In this document: piece by piece, positions 21,481 through 31,056 of the stretch
Layout of the letters: every line of letters starts with the position of its first letter
Numbering within the stretch: the stretch's first letter is position 1
Assembly: GCA_008360955.1 (NCBI GenBank)
Contig: LUCM01001514.1
Span: 307,877-371,876 of the forward strand
DNA: 64,000 nucleotides
Reading direction: 5' to 3'
Source: Fasciolopsis buskii
Lineage: Eukaryota; Platyhelminthes; Trematoda; Plagiorchiida; Fasciolidae
Made by a program: the position numbers and the translations under genes
Notes under the pieces: generated by a model
Database searches by the model: none
What the model was told of the DNA's origin: nothing
Seen by the model: only the letters and a program-made list of their open reading frames with translations

Positions 21481-23507
21481 GCTTTACCTCTTACAAACAT
21501 ATATGAAAAACTTTGACAGCAATGCAGACCAAGACAATTTATTTCAGAAAACAGTGCTCGAAAAGACTGTTTTGGAACGTCTCATGTGTGCAATGGGCGA
21601 TGCGATTTAGTAAACACGAGAAAACCCAAGACCCGTCAACCATTCATCCAAGAACTGTGAAATCAGTACCGTGGATAACTAGCATGAGTGGAACTGCCCT
21701 AATGAACCCATTTCCTAGTGGTGTTTTAGTGGACTTTGTTGCGGAGGAAGATGTCAGCAAGCTCGAGGCCAAGGTGATATTGGATCAATATTGATAAAGG
21801 TAGAGTATTTTTCGAAACATGGTCCGTGTACACATTTCCGCCGCCTCAGACGACAACGGTTAATGCAGCAATTTTGATGGTTTTGAACTGATTTTGTGCA
21901 GATGATTCTCGCAATTGTTGCCACTGTGTACAAAGTCCGCATCCAACTTTGGTAATCAACAAGCGTCGTGCGTTGGGGATTTTATCTTCCCAACAAAAAT
22001 GACCGGAATGCAAACTGACCCATGTAGCTGAACAAAATTCGAGAAGAACCTCTATGGGCTTACTGAAACACAATGATTCACCATGAATTACTGATAAACC
22101 CCGTGGTGCAACAAGAGAAGGAAATGGTTACTACTGATGTGAATGGCATCTAAGGGTGGAGGTTTAAAAATAACACTAGACTGCAGATGACGTGTAAGTG
22201 CTGGAAGTGCCTCTTTATGAGCCAGGTCTAAAATAAACTAAACTGAAAATATATCAAAATGGAAACCGATCTACCGAGGGAATCTGGGATAAAATGAGCA
22301 TACTACTGAAGACCACTAATAATAAACCCCAATTAATGTATTTTGGTAAGTGAAAATACCTCAGTGAATGGAACTAAATGTTTCCGATCCGAAGTAACTT
22401 CTGTAAAGTTCAAAACACACCCGGAGCAGGAAAAATCTGGCAAGCCAAAAACACACCTAGCTAGATTACTGAAAACACCGAGCCGTGTGCATATGTTCAG
22501 TGAATGACCAAAGTGGATTTCATGGACGAATCAAATGAAGCTATTCAACCCATTCTGTTCCAGGCACAACAGTAATTGACTGATGAATAATGATGAGTGG
22601 CTTCCTGAGACAAAAAGGCAAAATTACATCAATGGAAGCCAAAGTGATTGGTGAACTGAGTCCTGCAGACCAAAAGAAACCACAATGCCATTTTCTGAAA
22701 GTCGAATACTCAGAAATAAACAACTTAATTCTAGGAATTAGCATACCGTCCGACAACCTCGAGTATTTCAAAGAAAACTAATGCATTTCACGGCAACCTG
22801 TCGCAGAAGTAAAAAATGTAACTTTAATTTGCAAAAGAGGAAGAGTTTTTAAACCCTGGGCTAGAGGCCAAGAATCTGAACATGAAAACTCACACCCTAC
22901 AATCGCATGTAATGCCACTAACATCCTTGGGAGTTTTATGAAAACGATTGGATTTAACACAGTCAAAATTGAAAGAAATGGATTCATGATCATGAAAAAT
23001 GACACCAGACTGGGTTTTCAAGTGTACACCAGCTCCTGTAATCGGCTAGATTTGCACATTGACTTAATGTGTCAAAGCTAATCAGTTTTATAACAAGTGG
23101 GTCCTCCATGCGAGAATACAATCTACCATACGACACAGTTTACGGGTTGACTTCTGTCTTCATGGACGACTAGGACGAATTGGAATGTAGACTTTCTATG
23201 TGAAGGAAACTTTCGGCGCGATTCCGATAATTGATACTACCAAACAGACGATCTTGCGAGTGATATTTTATAGTTGGCCTCCAAATTTGCATTTGGTTGC
23301 TTGTGTTTACGTTGAATTATAAAACACGGTATTCCGACCATTTTTTTTGTTAAGCTGATGAAATGGATTCGCTCATCTGCCTCAAATTTTACTGGACGAA
23401 AAATATCAACATCGGTAACTTCAGCACATTTCAAAGAATGGAAAATCCACTTACAAACAATGCATCCGGTGACTAAAACCACGTTAGAGGTTGTGTTCTT
23501 GTAATAG
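21481..23507. other. no firm gene; two weak exon-like frames
   Basis: The plus frame 21604-21794 encodes MRFSKHEKTQDPSTIHPR and ends VAEEDVSKLEAKVILDQY; a donor-like AAG|GTGATA lies near its end. The plus frame 22590-22781 (FLRQKGKITSMEAKVIGEL, end NLEYFKEN) is also protein-like. Neither has a convincing acceptor, and I assign no function. The rest of the interval is AT-rich and empty. Confidence 0.3.
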
Positions 23508-23648
23508 TGGCTCTTACAACAATGGATATTCACCTGCGGAATTACTATCCGATAACCGTGTCAACGGTCGAAGATCCAGAGGATCTGTTCGGCAGGCGGA
23601 GAGTTGCCGGTTTGACCGCGGCTCATGGCATCGACTTTGGGATGCAAA
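23508..23648 (+). CDS. candidate exon, arginine/serine-rich peptide
   Basis: The acceptor is GTTCTTGTAATAG and the donor is AA|GTGAGC. A 141-nt exon with one leading and two trailing split-codon bases encodes 46 residues, beginning GSYNNGYSPAELLSDNR and followed by an arginine/serine-rich part. The composition suggests a disordered or cytoplasmic segment. A second plus frame, starting ATG at 23522 and open for 72 codons to TGA at 23740, overlaps it (MDIHLRNYYPITVSTVEDPE). I cannot tell which is used. The local GC content is higher than the flanks, as usual for exons here. Confidence 0.35.
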
Positions 23649-23740
23649 GTGAGCAAGCGGATTTCCTGCTCTATGTGACTTCTGGCTCCTCGCGCCATCT
23701 CGAAATAAACGAAGATATTTTAAAGACGTCGGAGGCTTGA

Positions 23741-24610
23741 GACAAACAATATTTTTGATGTACCCAAAGGCGTTCTTTTTCCACAAATGGCAGGAATAAG
23801 GCAGTGTATCTAGTCTCTTGAGCATTCTCGTTGGTAGTGCGCCACAGTACAAAAAGCTTCAAATGAACTGTCACAAAAATAGCATTCTGGATTGTCAGGT
23901 TTGTTCAAAGCGTAATGACAATGTGACATTCCGATTTGATAGTGGATAATCAAGTTCCCACAGAATAACCTCGATTAAACAGACGTAGTTTCAAGTTGCA
24001 CAACGTACAAGATTCCAAGAAGTGTATCCTTAAGTCGAAGCTAACAAAATGTACAACATACAGTCAATCAAGTCATAAAACAGTTTAGCTGAAATCATTG
24101 CAGCATAAGCATTTTTTGTGGTGAGGCGCAAGCAAACGTGTGATTCCTTGCAACACCTAGATCATTTTTGTTCAAAAGGGATATTTTAAGATTGCTCTCA
24201 TAACCTGCTTCTGAGGGCGAAAAACGCACAACCAGCAGCTCCAGATCTGTAGCAATCGTATTTAGATTTACTGTACGCGAAGCTGAATAGGATGAAGTAG
24301 TACTAAATTGTTAAACACAGGCGCAGATAAGCCGACGAATGTATATGCTGCTGCAGGGATAATGTAGCTTTTGAGCCCATATGTTTGTAATTGAAGAATA
24401 AAAATGCTTGAGAGTATTACTGCAGCAGTCATATACACCAACTGCTCCTCTATTTCAAGATCACAATTTGTTGGGCTACACTTTGGTTTGAAATTTGTAA
24501 TATGTATAGAGGAGAGCTTAGTGCGCCCAAGTAAACTTTGACAATGAACAAATCCTTCAAGTGAATTTCACGACAAGCACGGGGAATTCAATGGTATAGG
24601 ATAAAGGAAA
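23741..24610. other. no gene recognised
   Basis: AT-rich, no frame of note and no repeat signature. Confidence 0.5.
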
Positions 24611-24784
24611 CCTGTCGAAACTAAATAAGGTGTTTTAACTAGAGCACTTTATCTTGAAGTGTTGAACAACTCATCTAACCCACAAGGTAATAGAACGATC
24701 TGAACGTCGCATGACCCACGGCAGACCGGCGACTAATTCCTCAGTTTATACGTCCTTCGAAACGGTTTACACATCCATGATGAC
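24611..24784 (+). repeat. left arm of a 174-bp inverted repeat pair
   Basis: This segment reappears in reverse complement at 26748-26921 with about five mismatches, roughly 97 percent identity by eye. Its 3' part contains an open frame, VIERSERRMTHGRPATNSSV then YTSFETVYTSMM, identical in sense to the other arm except at two residues. After the conserved block the frame continues here with unrelated residues and stops near 24837. The outer ends begin CTGTCGAAA. I see no clear target-site duplication. Confidence 0.8.
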
Positions 24785-25986
24785 ACTCTCGAGTGTTGCA
24801 CACTCGGGTGCACACTCCACGGGATTATTAATATAATTAAACGAGGCTTGCATTCATTTCACCGCCACATTGAGATCATAAAATGAAAATAAACATTTCC
24901 AACAGTTGACTCTGCTGTTCAATTTTTGTTTGATAACCAGTTAGTACTTATTCTCGGTAAATGTGAATTCGGCAGGACGGAACTGACCTTCGTAAAGCTA
25001 GAAACCACTCGAGAGTTTCAAAACTTCCGAGGATAAAGTGAGTACTGACCCAGAATATGGTGTACCGTCGTTAACCAAAGAGCTTTAAACGGTTTCATGG
25101 TTAGTTAAATTTCATCATTGGCTCGTAAATCTTGTGGCTGACCGCTTACTCCCACCAACTAACCTACTGCGTGAAAATCCACATAAGTTAACGTTTATGG
25201 GTGTCGCATGAGCAGAGTTTATGGAGATTAAATCAGCGCTAGCTCAAACCTGATTTCTTAGGCCCCCGGACCCGCCTGTAACACGTAGGTTAAGGGTAGG
25301 CACTTCTGACTTTACCGAGATCGGCCCAATAACAATCAACTTTTGTGAGTTGATAGCTACTGAGGTTTCCCGCTAGGAACACTTTCGCAACATTGACAGG
25401 TATGTTCCAACCGAACTCGAAGAATAATGGAACTTATTTAACCATTTCCAGTCGATATGTACACTGCCACAACAACCTTACAAAGACCCATTTCGTGTGA
25501 TTTTTTGACATATTTGGACCTTCAAAGTGGGTTGGATCGATCGAGTTGATATTGTGAGCATCGACCTTCTCAAAATCACACGATTTGACGAGAGATTAAT
25601 GCCCACTAATATAAAATTTTATGTTAAAACTGTGACGGCTTCGGATGACAGTTCCATGTCAAACCATTAACTGCAACCATCTCTGCCTGATTCGACTTAG
25701 AACAGGGATATCCGCTCAGAGGGCAGCCGGGGGCCATTTAATCCTTCTATCTCCTCGAATTGGAATGCTGCCTCAAATTCAAGTCAATAGTGCATTACCG
25801 TGAACCCGCCAGATAATAAAACTTTTGTCTCACATTCATAAGATCGCTTGTCTAGGCCGATTTTGCAATTAAACCACGGCAAAATCTTCTAACTATAAGC
25901 AATAATAAACTAGGTAGATGCATCTTTGACACAAACGATGTACAATTCATGTTATTGTCGTACATACGTCGCGTTCGCTTCGAGTG
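24785..25986. other. spacer of the inverted repeat, no gene recognised
   Basis: Non-repeated sequence between the arms. It has a short perfect-looking palindromic patch (CACTCTCGAGTGTTGCACAC) just inside the left arm. No frame of useful length on either strand. Confidence 0.45.
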
Positions 25987-26184
25987 CTACGTTGGTAATC
26001 GCCTCTTTTTGCTCTCATGGAGTTTGACTAAATGATTTGTCTTCTGGTTCCGTAAAATTCTCCGAGAATTGCGGCTCCTTTGACTGTAGCCTAGTCTTTT
26101 CGAATTGTCTTGCAATTTTTTTTGTGAACTAAAGGATTCAAGGATATTTGATCCTTTAGCGTTCTTCGGCAACTGAGTCGTCTC
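25987..26184 (-). CDS. candidate terminal exon, strongly basic C-terminus
   Basis: Read on the minus strand, an acceptor GACGACTCAG is followed by a 61-codon frame ending TAG. The peptide is very basic and polar (SQKKLQDNSKRLGYSQRSR, HESKKRRLPT) and could hold a nuclear-localisation-like cluster KKRR. No domain is seen. It lies inside the inverted-repeat interval, about 550 bp downstream (minus direction) of the exon carried by the right arm. The phases of the two do not match directly, so another exon would have to lie between. Confidence 0.3.
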   Translation of the reverse strand, partial: ETTQLPKNAKGSNILESFSSQKKLQDNSKRLGYSQRSRNSRRILRNQKTNHLVKLHESKKRRLPT

Positions 26185-26721
26185 GTTGTGGTATTAGTTG
26201 GCAGACGAGTTTCACAATCATGTCACCAAAAGTAAATTTGGCAGCAGACATAATATGGCTCCCAGTTTTTTGGTAACATCACCTTTTCCCTTGTACTAAC
26301 CTAATACCTGCTTGAAACCTGAATCAGTTGCTTTATAATTTCTCATTATCATTTATGTTTGCGTGCTAATTTCAGCCGGATTTATTGCAAATACTGGCCG
26401 ATTTCTTCCGACATTGGTTACCTCTCGAAACGTCTTGGCCTTCTCAGGATGGGTGTTTCAGGCTGTGAGTTGGTTACTCGCCCTGAATGCCTCTAGAAAT
26501 GCTCATCAAATGATAACGTGTCTGAACTAGCTTCCGCTGAATGAGATGTATGCCTTTCTTTCTAGTGCCTAGCATGTTTTCGTCATAGCCAGAGGATGAA
26601 TTTTAATGTCTGGCGCTCCCATCAGGTTGGATGATCTTCCGCGATCTGTCTGTGAGAGATGGCCAAATTTTAACTCCCAACTGACCATGGTAGCGTACTA
26701 AGCATATGGCCGCATACTCAC

Positions 26722-26845
26722 CGGCATCTGTGGTGGAGGTTTTACTGTTCATCATGGATGTGTAAACCGTTTCGAAGGACGTATAAACTGAGGAATTAGT
26801 CGCCGGTCTGCCGTGGGTCAAGCGACCTTCAGATCGTTCTATTAC
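26722..26845 (-). CDS. candidate exon inside the right arm of the inverted repeat
   Basis: The minus-strand frame runs VIERSEGRLTHGRPATNSSV, then YTSFETVYTSMMNSKTST, and ends TDA at a consensus donor G|GTGAGT (26721). A weak acceptor, CCACAAG, lies at 26846-26852. The left arm repeats the coding part up to SMM and then departs, so this arm appears to hold the complete exon and the left arm a truncated copy. The peptide is rich in serine, threonine and tyrosine, resembling a cytoplasmic tail. Function unknown. Confidence 0.35.
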
Positions 26846-26921
26846 CTTGTGGGTTAGATGATTTGTTCAACACTTCAAGATAAAGTGCTCTAGTTAAAAC
26901 ACCTTATTCATTTTCGACAGC
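26748..26921 (-). repeat. right arm of the 174-bp inverted repeat pair
   Basis: Reverse complement of 24611-24784. The ATG of the left copy reads TTG here. The pair brackets 1963 bp. It could be an inverted segmental duplication of an exon or, less likely, long terminal inverted repeats of a DNA element, since no transposase is seen between them. Confidence 0.8.
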
Positions 26922-29098
26922 TGGGTAACATCCGTCCATCAAAGAATCATGGAGCCCGATTAACAGCCGATGACACGGTTGTGGTGCCTAGAAGAGCTTC
27001 TGTGTATGATGAATTCTACACTGTTTCTTCATTTCCCTTTCTGTCTTATCGGATTTCTTGCTTACCTTCCCCCCTTAGCATAACACGGTTTGATTCATTA
27101 TGCTTAGTGGAATTAAGGTATGCAGTGAAAAGTGCACGTGTTATCAGAACCATATGCTGTGTCACAAGAACTATTCTACTCACTATTTCAAGCCCTTCGA
27201 AGTCCATCAACGCCACCGATCAAAAACAAAATGGGGTTTTAATTTACAATCAGCAGTCAGTTTTTGGATTAATGCAATAAATTACGCTTAACGGATCAGT
27301 TACAAGACACAAGTGAGCAAGGAAAGAAAAGCACATCTCTTCATTTAGGATAAATTTTACTGGGCAGAAACATGTGTGTAACTTGTTTTTTATTTTAATG
27401 GAAGTAGTACAAAAGCTTTGATTAGTAGTGACAGTCAAATGAACATGTGCACAGCCACAAAGCAACTGTGTGCTGCACACACACACTACCAATGATTCGC
27501 AATTTTGTGGGGCATGTATTAGGTGATTTCCAGTAACCACCCGGGAAATGGCCATCCAGTTCTGTTTGGACAACCACAAATTGTCACACCTGCGACATAA
27601 TCCCAAAGTTGTTACAATCAGCTGAATGACAGCAAATTGGTGGTCTATTGTACGCCAACAACTTCGGATTTCTAGATTAAATCAGGAATAAAAAGCCGGA
27701 TTTGGAGTGGTATTTCCACTGCTGATCTCACAGCAAACCCGGGGGTGAAAACATCTCTAGCTTATACGGCCGTATAATGAATGCAATCGGTCGAACGCGA
27801 AAATATAAAGGTACTCAATCATCAATAAAACATTTCGGAGGCTGTCCGAAGGTGATTAGGTAGCCGGATGCATTAAGATTGCCTGAGTGCCTGATAAATT
27901 ACTTATTTTTGGGTAAAACCAGAATTTTTTGCCAATGAAGCCACCATGTTGGAAAGGGTTACACGACTGATCAGTCATAAACAATACGAACAGTAAATAC
28001 TTCCTATTACTCAATGGAGTGCCTTATCTCTTTGAAATCCCTTATCTGTTTTTCTGCATGGCTCGGACCAAAACAGCCGTAGACTTACCCATGCTGATTT
28101 GTGATAACCCCCAATAAATACGCAAGCCCATTAAATGAAAAGTCAGAATGACCTAGGAATCAAAGTTAATGGTTCTTTCACGCCATCCTAAGTATGAGCA
28201 TAATGTAACATTGGTCGTTTGTTCATTCCCCTTGAAAATGGATCGTCTCCTATTTGATTTACGTCCGCAGAAATGTAACTCGAATACCTTGTAGAAGCAC
28301 AGTAGTGGCGTTCACCGCACAAACATTCATAAGTTGACAAAAAACGAGTTTTGTCTCGTCTTTAAATAGAATGCGTCCCAAAAATGTGCAATCGCAGAGA
28401 AATAATTGTGCAAAGGAACACTTTCAGTGTGTGCGCTTGTGTATCCTTGATAATCTAGCAACGCCTATTGCACAGGAACATCTGAACATAACGAATTCAC
28501 CTTTGAGTTGTCAACAGAAAACTGCCAAAAAACATGAATCAAATGCGCTGTGGTCCGGCGTTTTGCCCAATTTTAGTGTTTTCCATTCCTTTGAAAAAAT
28601 TCGAAAAGCAAAACGGGACATTCCATTCACGTCTGGTACTTCGAATTGAACAAACCAATGTCCTATCTGAAAGTAAAAAAAAATGTTTTTCGCGGTAAAA
28701 TAAATTAGATAGTAGAGTAAAAGAGAACAATCCTATTGATAAGTTCGAAACAGCAGACCGGTTTGACAAAACGTATTGGATGAATTTGCGTGCTTTTGTA
28801 TGAGTCGTGATGAAAAAGAAACATTAAAGACAATATAGGAAAGATTTAATTCGTGTGAGATATTTAAGACATAGAAATGTCTTTTGAGGTATTCGTTGTG
28901 GATCGGACGTAAAGTGATGTGTGCTTCGAGTAGCTATGCCGTTCAGTGGATCATTCACAAATTCAACTTTGGCAAAAGTGAAAACAAAAAAGCCTCTTCT
29001 GTGATTCGGTTGCATTACAGAACTCTCCTTTCTATGGAAATGGAATTGCAGTGGTATTGGAAATTCAGGTATTCACATTGTCGCCGCGTACAAGGCGG
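26922..29098. other. no firm gene
   Basis: A possible short minus-strand exon lies at about 27560-27615. It has acceptor GGGATTATGTCGCAG, peptide CDNLWLSKQNWMAISR and a donor-like CCCGG|GTGGTT, inside a longer open frame 27250-27606. Plus frames at 26981-27280 and 28371-28649 have no supporting signals. Otherwise AT-rich and empty. Confidence 0.35.
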
Positions 29099-29779
29099 TC
29101 ATGTGTTATCAAGAGATTTGGTCGCAGGTGGAAGGTTTACAAAGTTAACTCTAGAAACTTTGCCCCCGAAATAAGCCCCACTCTCCCGGATACATTCTTT
29201 AGGGCATTGGCTAACTGTTTTGTGCTCTGCATTTGGAAACGAACGTTCCAAAGGTCGACAAGCTGAAATGCATTTTGCAGAGATCTGAAGCTGCAAAACT
29301 AGGACCTCAGATAAACGTGGTAGTTGGAAACGTGGACAGCGACTGTGTTTGGGCTTCAGGTGAGCGAAAGGTAGACCATTCAAACAGAACTGAATTCTCC
29401 AAGGCGGCATCCGAGCCGCAGTGCTGATCCAAATCAACTGAGGCCACGGTACATTAGCCGTTTCATGCTCGTATCGATGAATACCGGTTTGGTCCTCTTT
29501 GGAAGCGATAACTACTTCATCACCCATAGAGGATATAGTTTGACTGGTGAGTGAAGCGGGAACATTTCTAGCCAAATCAATATCGCCACCTTTAAATAAA
29601 CTGGAATGATTAATAGGCTGCTGCTTGGATCGATGTCTAATCAGGGTATTCCTCATTTGATGGAGTTTGCTCCTGGAGCCATTCAGGTTTTTGATGCGTT
29701 GCAAGGAGTTAGAAGACGCGATGGACGGGTTCACGTATGCGTTGATCCGCAGTAGGCATCGAGGGAAATATGCATTTTT
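29099..29779 (-). CDS. candidate long exon, function unknown
   Basis: The longest open stretch outside transposons, 227 codons on the minus strand from 29779 to a stop at 29099. It starts just after a good acceptor (CTATCTTACCTTGACAG). The peptide begins KNAYFPRCLLRINAYVNPSI, then is polar and basic (KLHQMRNTLIRHRSKQQPI), then GDEVVIASKEDQTGIHRYE and WPQLIWISTAARMPPWR. No family recognised. The true donor is probably somewhere before the stop, since quality falls in the last third. The plus strand has a matching strong donor (CAAG|GTAAGA at 29787) with a short frame ending AFFCQ, so strand choice is not certain. Confidence 0.4.
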   Translation of the reverse strand, partial: KNAYFPRCLLRINAYVNPSIASSNSLQRIKNLNGSRSKLHQMRNTLIRHRSKQQPINHSSLFKGGDIDLARNVPASLTSQTISSMGDEVVIASKEDQTGIHRYEHETANVPWPQLIWISTAARMPPWRIQFCLNGLPFAHLKPKHSRCPRFQLPRLSEVLVLQLQISAKCISACRPLERSFPNAEHKTVSQCPKECIRESGAYFGGKVSRVNFVNLPPATKSLDNT

Positions 29780-29828
29780 CTGTCAAGGTAAGATAGGATG
29801 TCAAAAATAGTTAATGGTGACAACTCAT

Positions 29829-29843
29829 TATTATTATTATTAT
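29829..29843 (+). repeat. short (ATT)n microsatellite
   Basis: A short run of about five ATT units. No adjacent retrotransposon end was recognised, unlike the 7.7-kb run. Confidence 0.6.
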
Positions 29844-30499
29844 CCTTATCAAGAATAAGATCAACATACTTAATGTAACAGAGGTGCCATTTATGTGGTA
29901 GACGGGAGTGAATTAACTATAATGCACTGGTGCAAAGCATTCATGTTCAATTTGTCAGACTGAAATGCCATCTTCTGAAAGGCATTTGACAGAAACTTGA
30001 CGGACCTTGCACAGTTACCTGAATGTACCTTACACAGCAAAACCGTGACATTCAAATAAGCGTGACCAGCCTATTCAAAAATAATGGTAGGTCTTTGGAG
30101 AATGCACAGAGTGAACACTACAGACATAAATGCAGCTCCAGGTGTCCACATTACAGCATAGTGGCTTTCCATTCCCTTTCCTATAAGACTACAGATTTGT
30201 GAATTAGCACCATATGAAATACATTAGATGGCCTTTTTTGTAAGCATCATCTTATATAAAATCGCTGTGGTGCATAGATAGACTGATCATCCACGTATTC
30301 TTCCTGCCATTCCGACGAGATTCTTGTCGCAAACCAATACCGAAGTGTGCAGGTATAAAAACAATTGAGGAAAAAATTTATTAGGTGCACATGACAACAT
30401 AGCCGGTCGTGTGCCTCGGGTGGGCCTTTGTTCTCCTATACAACAAAGAACGTAAATATATTTGAATGAATACATTTTAGTAGTAGGAGATTGAATGTT

Positions 30500-30637
30500 T
30501 ACATGAAATAATTCACCACGTGATATCATCGCTCAACTCACCATAAAGAAACCATGGAAGCACTGTACAGCTGTTTCATCCTTGTTGGGAATCATCAGCA
30601 GTACATATCCACCGCGCCCGAACTGGGACGCGAACCC
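30500..30637 (-). mobile_element. truncated hammerhead-bearing SINE, copy A
   Basis: Minus-strand copy of the element described at 30830-31056. It keeps box B (GGTTCGCGTCC at 30636-30626), the ribozyme core (30604-30560) and the conserved 3' end, but is cut off at 30637 so that the 5' half of the tRNA-like part is missing. Ribozyme details: stem I strand GTACTG pairs with CAGTGC through one G-U wobble; the core CTGATGA and GAAA are intact. The break coincides with the edge of the 58-bp inverted repeat. Confidence 0.75.
30560..30604 (-). ncRNA. hammerhead ribozyme-like fold, copy A
   Basis: Core elements CTGATGA and GAAA are in the correct order, flanked by a 6-bp stem I with one wobble and a very short stem III (ACA/TGT). 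Stem II has a T-T mismatch at the pair next to the core, where active examples have G-C, so activity is doubtful. Same layout as copy B. Confidence 0.55.
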
Positions 30638-30829
30638 ATGATATCACGTGGTGAATTATTTCATGTAAACATTCAATCTCCTACTACTAGAATGTATCAA
30701 GTAATCAAGCTCTGTAGGTCACATCCAAAGCTTTCGTCGTACTTAGGCTACCTGCAGAGAAGTCATCTATCAGTAGGGGTCGATCGCTGTGAGCTAACGG
30801 ACAGTAACCGTGCAAATCAGTGACGGATA

Positions 30830-31056
30830 GGTGCAACATCATGTGGTGAAGTTCAATAGACCGTTCAAAGCCTGCTCGGTGGCGTAATGGCTAAGGTGTT
30901 CGACTCAGAATCGTTCGTCCCGGGTTCGCGTCCCAGTTCGGGCGCGGTGGATATGCACTGCTGATGATTCCCAACAAGGATGAAACAGCTGTACAGTGCT
31001 TCCATGGTTTCTTTATGGTGAGTTGAGCAATGATATCACGTGGTGAATTATTTCAT
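30830..31056 (+). mobile_element. tRNA-derived SINE with hammerhead ribozyme, copy B (SM-alpha-like)
   Basis: The best-preserved copy. 30874-30943 folds as a near-complete tRNA: acceptor strands GCTCGGT/TTCGGGC, anticodon stem CGA/TCG around the loop CTCAGAA (anticodon CAG), and a T-arm with box B GGTTCGCGTCC at 30923-30933. Box A lies in GGCGTAATGGCTAAGG. The hammerhead fold follows at 30955-30999, then a conserved 3' segment ending TGGTGAATTATTTCAT. Polymerase III transcription from the internal boxes would place the ribozyme inside the transcript. The tRNA-plus-hammerhead arrangement is that of schistosome SM-alpha repeats. No element-encoded protein is expected; mobilisation would rely on a LINE or similar machinery. 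Confidence 0.78.
30955..30999 (+). ncRNA. hammerhead ribozyme-like fold, copy B
   Basis: Stem I is GCACTG (30955-30960) with CAGTGC (30994-30999), six perfect pairs. The core CTGATGA is at 30961-30967. Stem II is TTCC with GGAT at 30968-30981, carrying a T-T mismatch at the pair next to the core and then three good pairs. GAAA is at 30982-30985. Stem III is only ACA/TGT with a two-base loop, and the residue before the cleavage point is A (30993) instead of the usual C. The minimal stem III is a known trait of the schistosome ribozymes. The lost G-C pair and the A suggest a weakened or dead ribozyme. Confidence 0.72.

Larger units (their letters stand above)
30472..30695. repeat. 58-bp inverted repeat with a 108-bp loop
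   Basis: Positions 30472-30529 and 30638-30695 are reverse complements with a single mismatch. The arms consist of the 3' end of the SINE plus about 26 bases of flanking sequence. The loop is the truncated SINE copy on the minus strand. The structure looks like a fold-back rearrangement created after insertion. Confidence 0.85.

Noticed and set aside
24611..26921. Autonomous DNA transposon with 174-bp terminal inverted repeats
   Set aside because: No transposase frame between the arms, no evident target-site duplication, and the arms carry an exon-like frame.
30874..30943. A functional tRNA gene with anticodon CAG
   Set aside because: The T-stem has a mismatch, the acceptor stem has a T-T pair and a wobble, and the sequence continues directly into the ribozyme and repeat body. 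It is a tRNA-derived SINE head.
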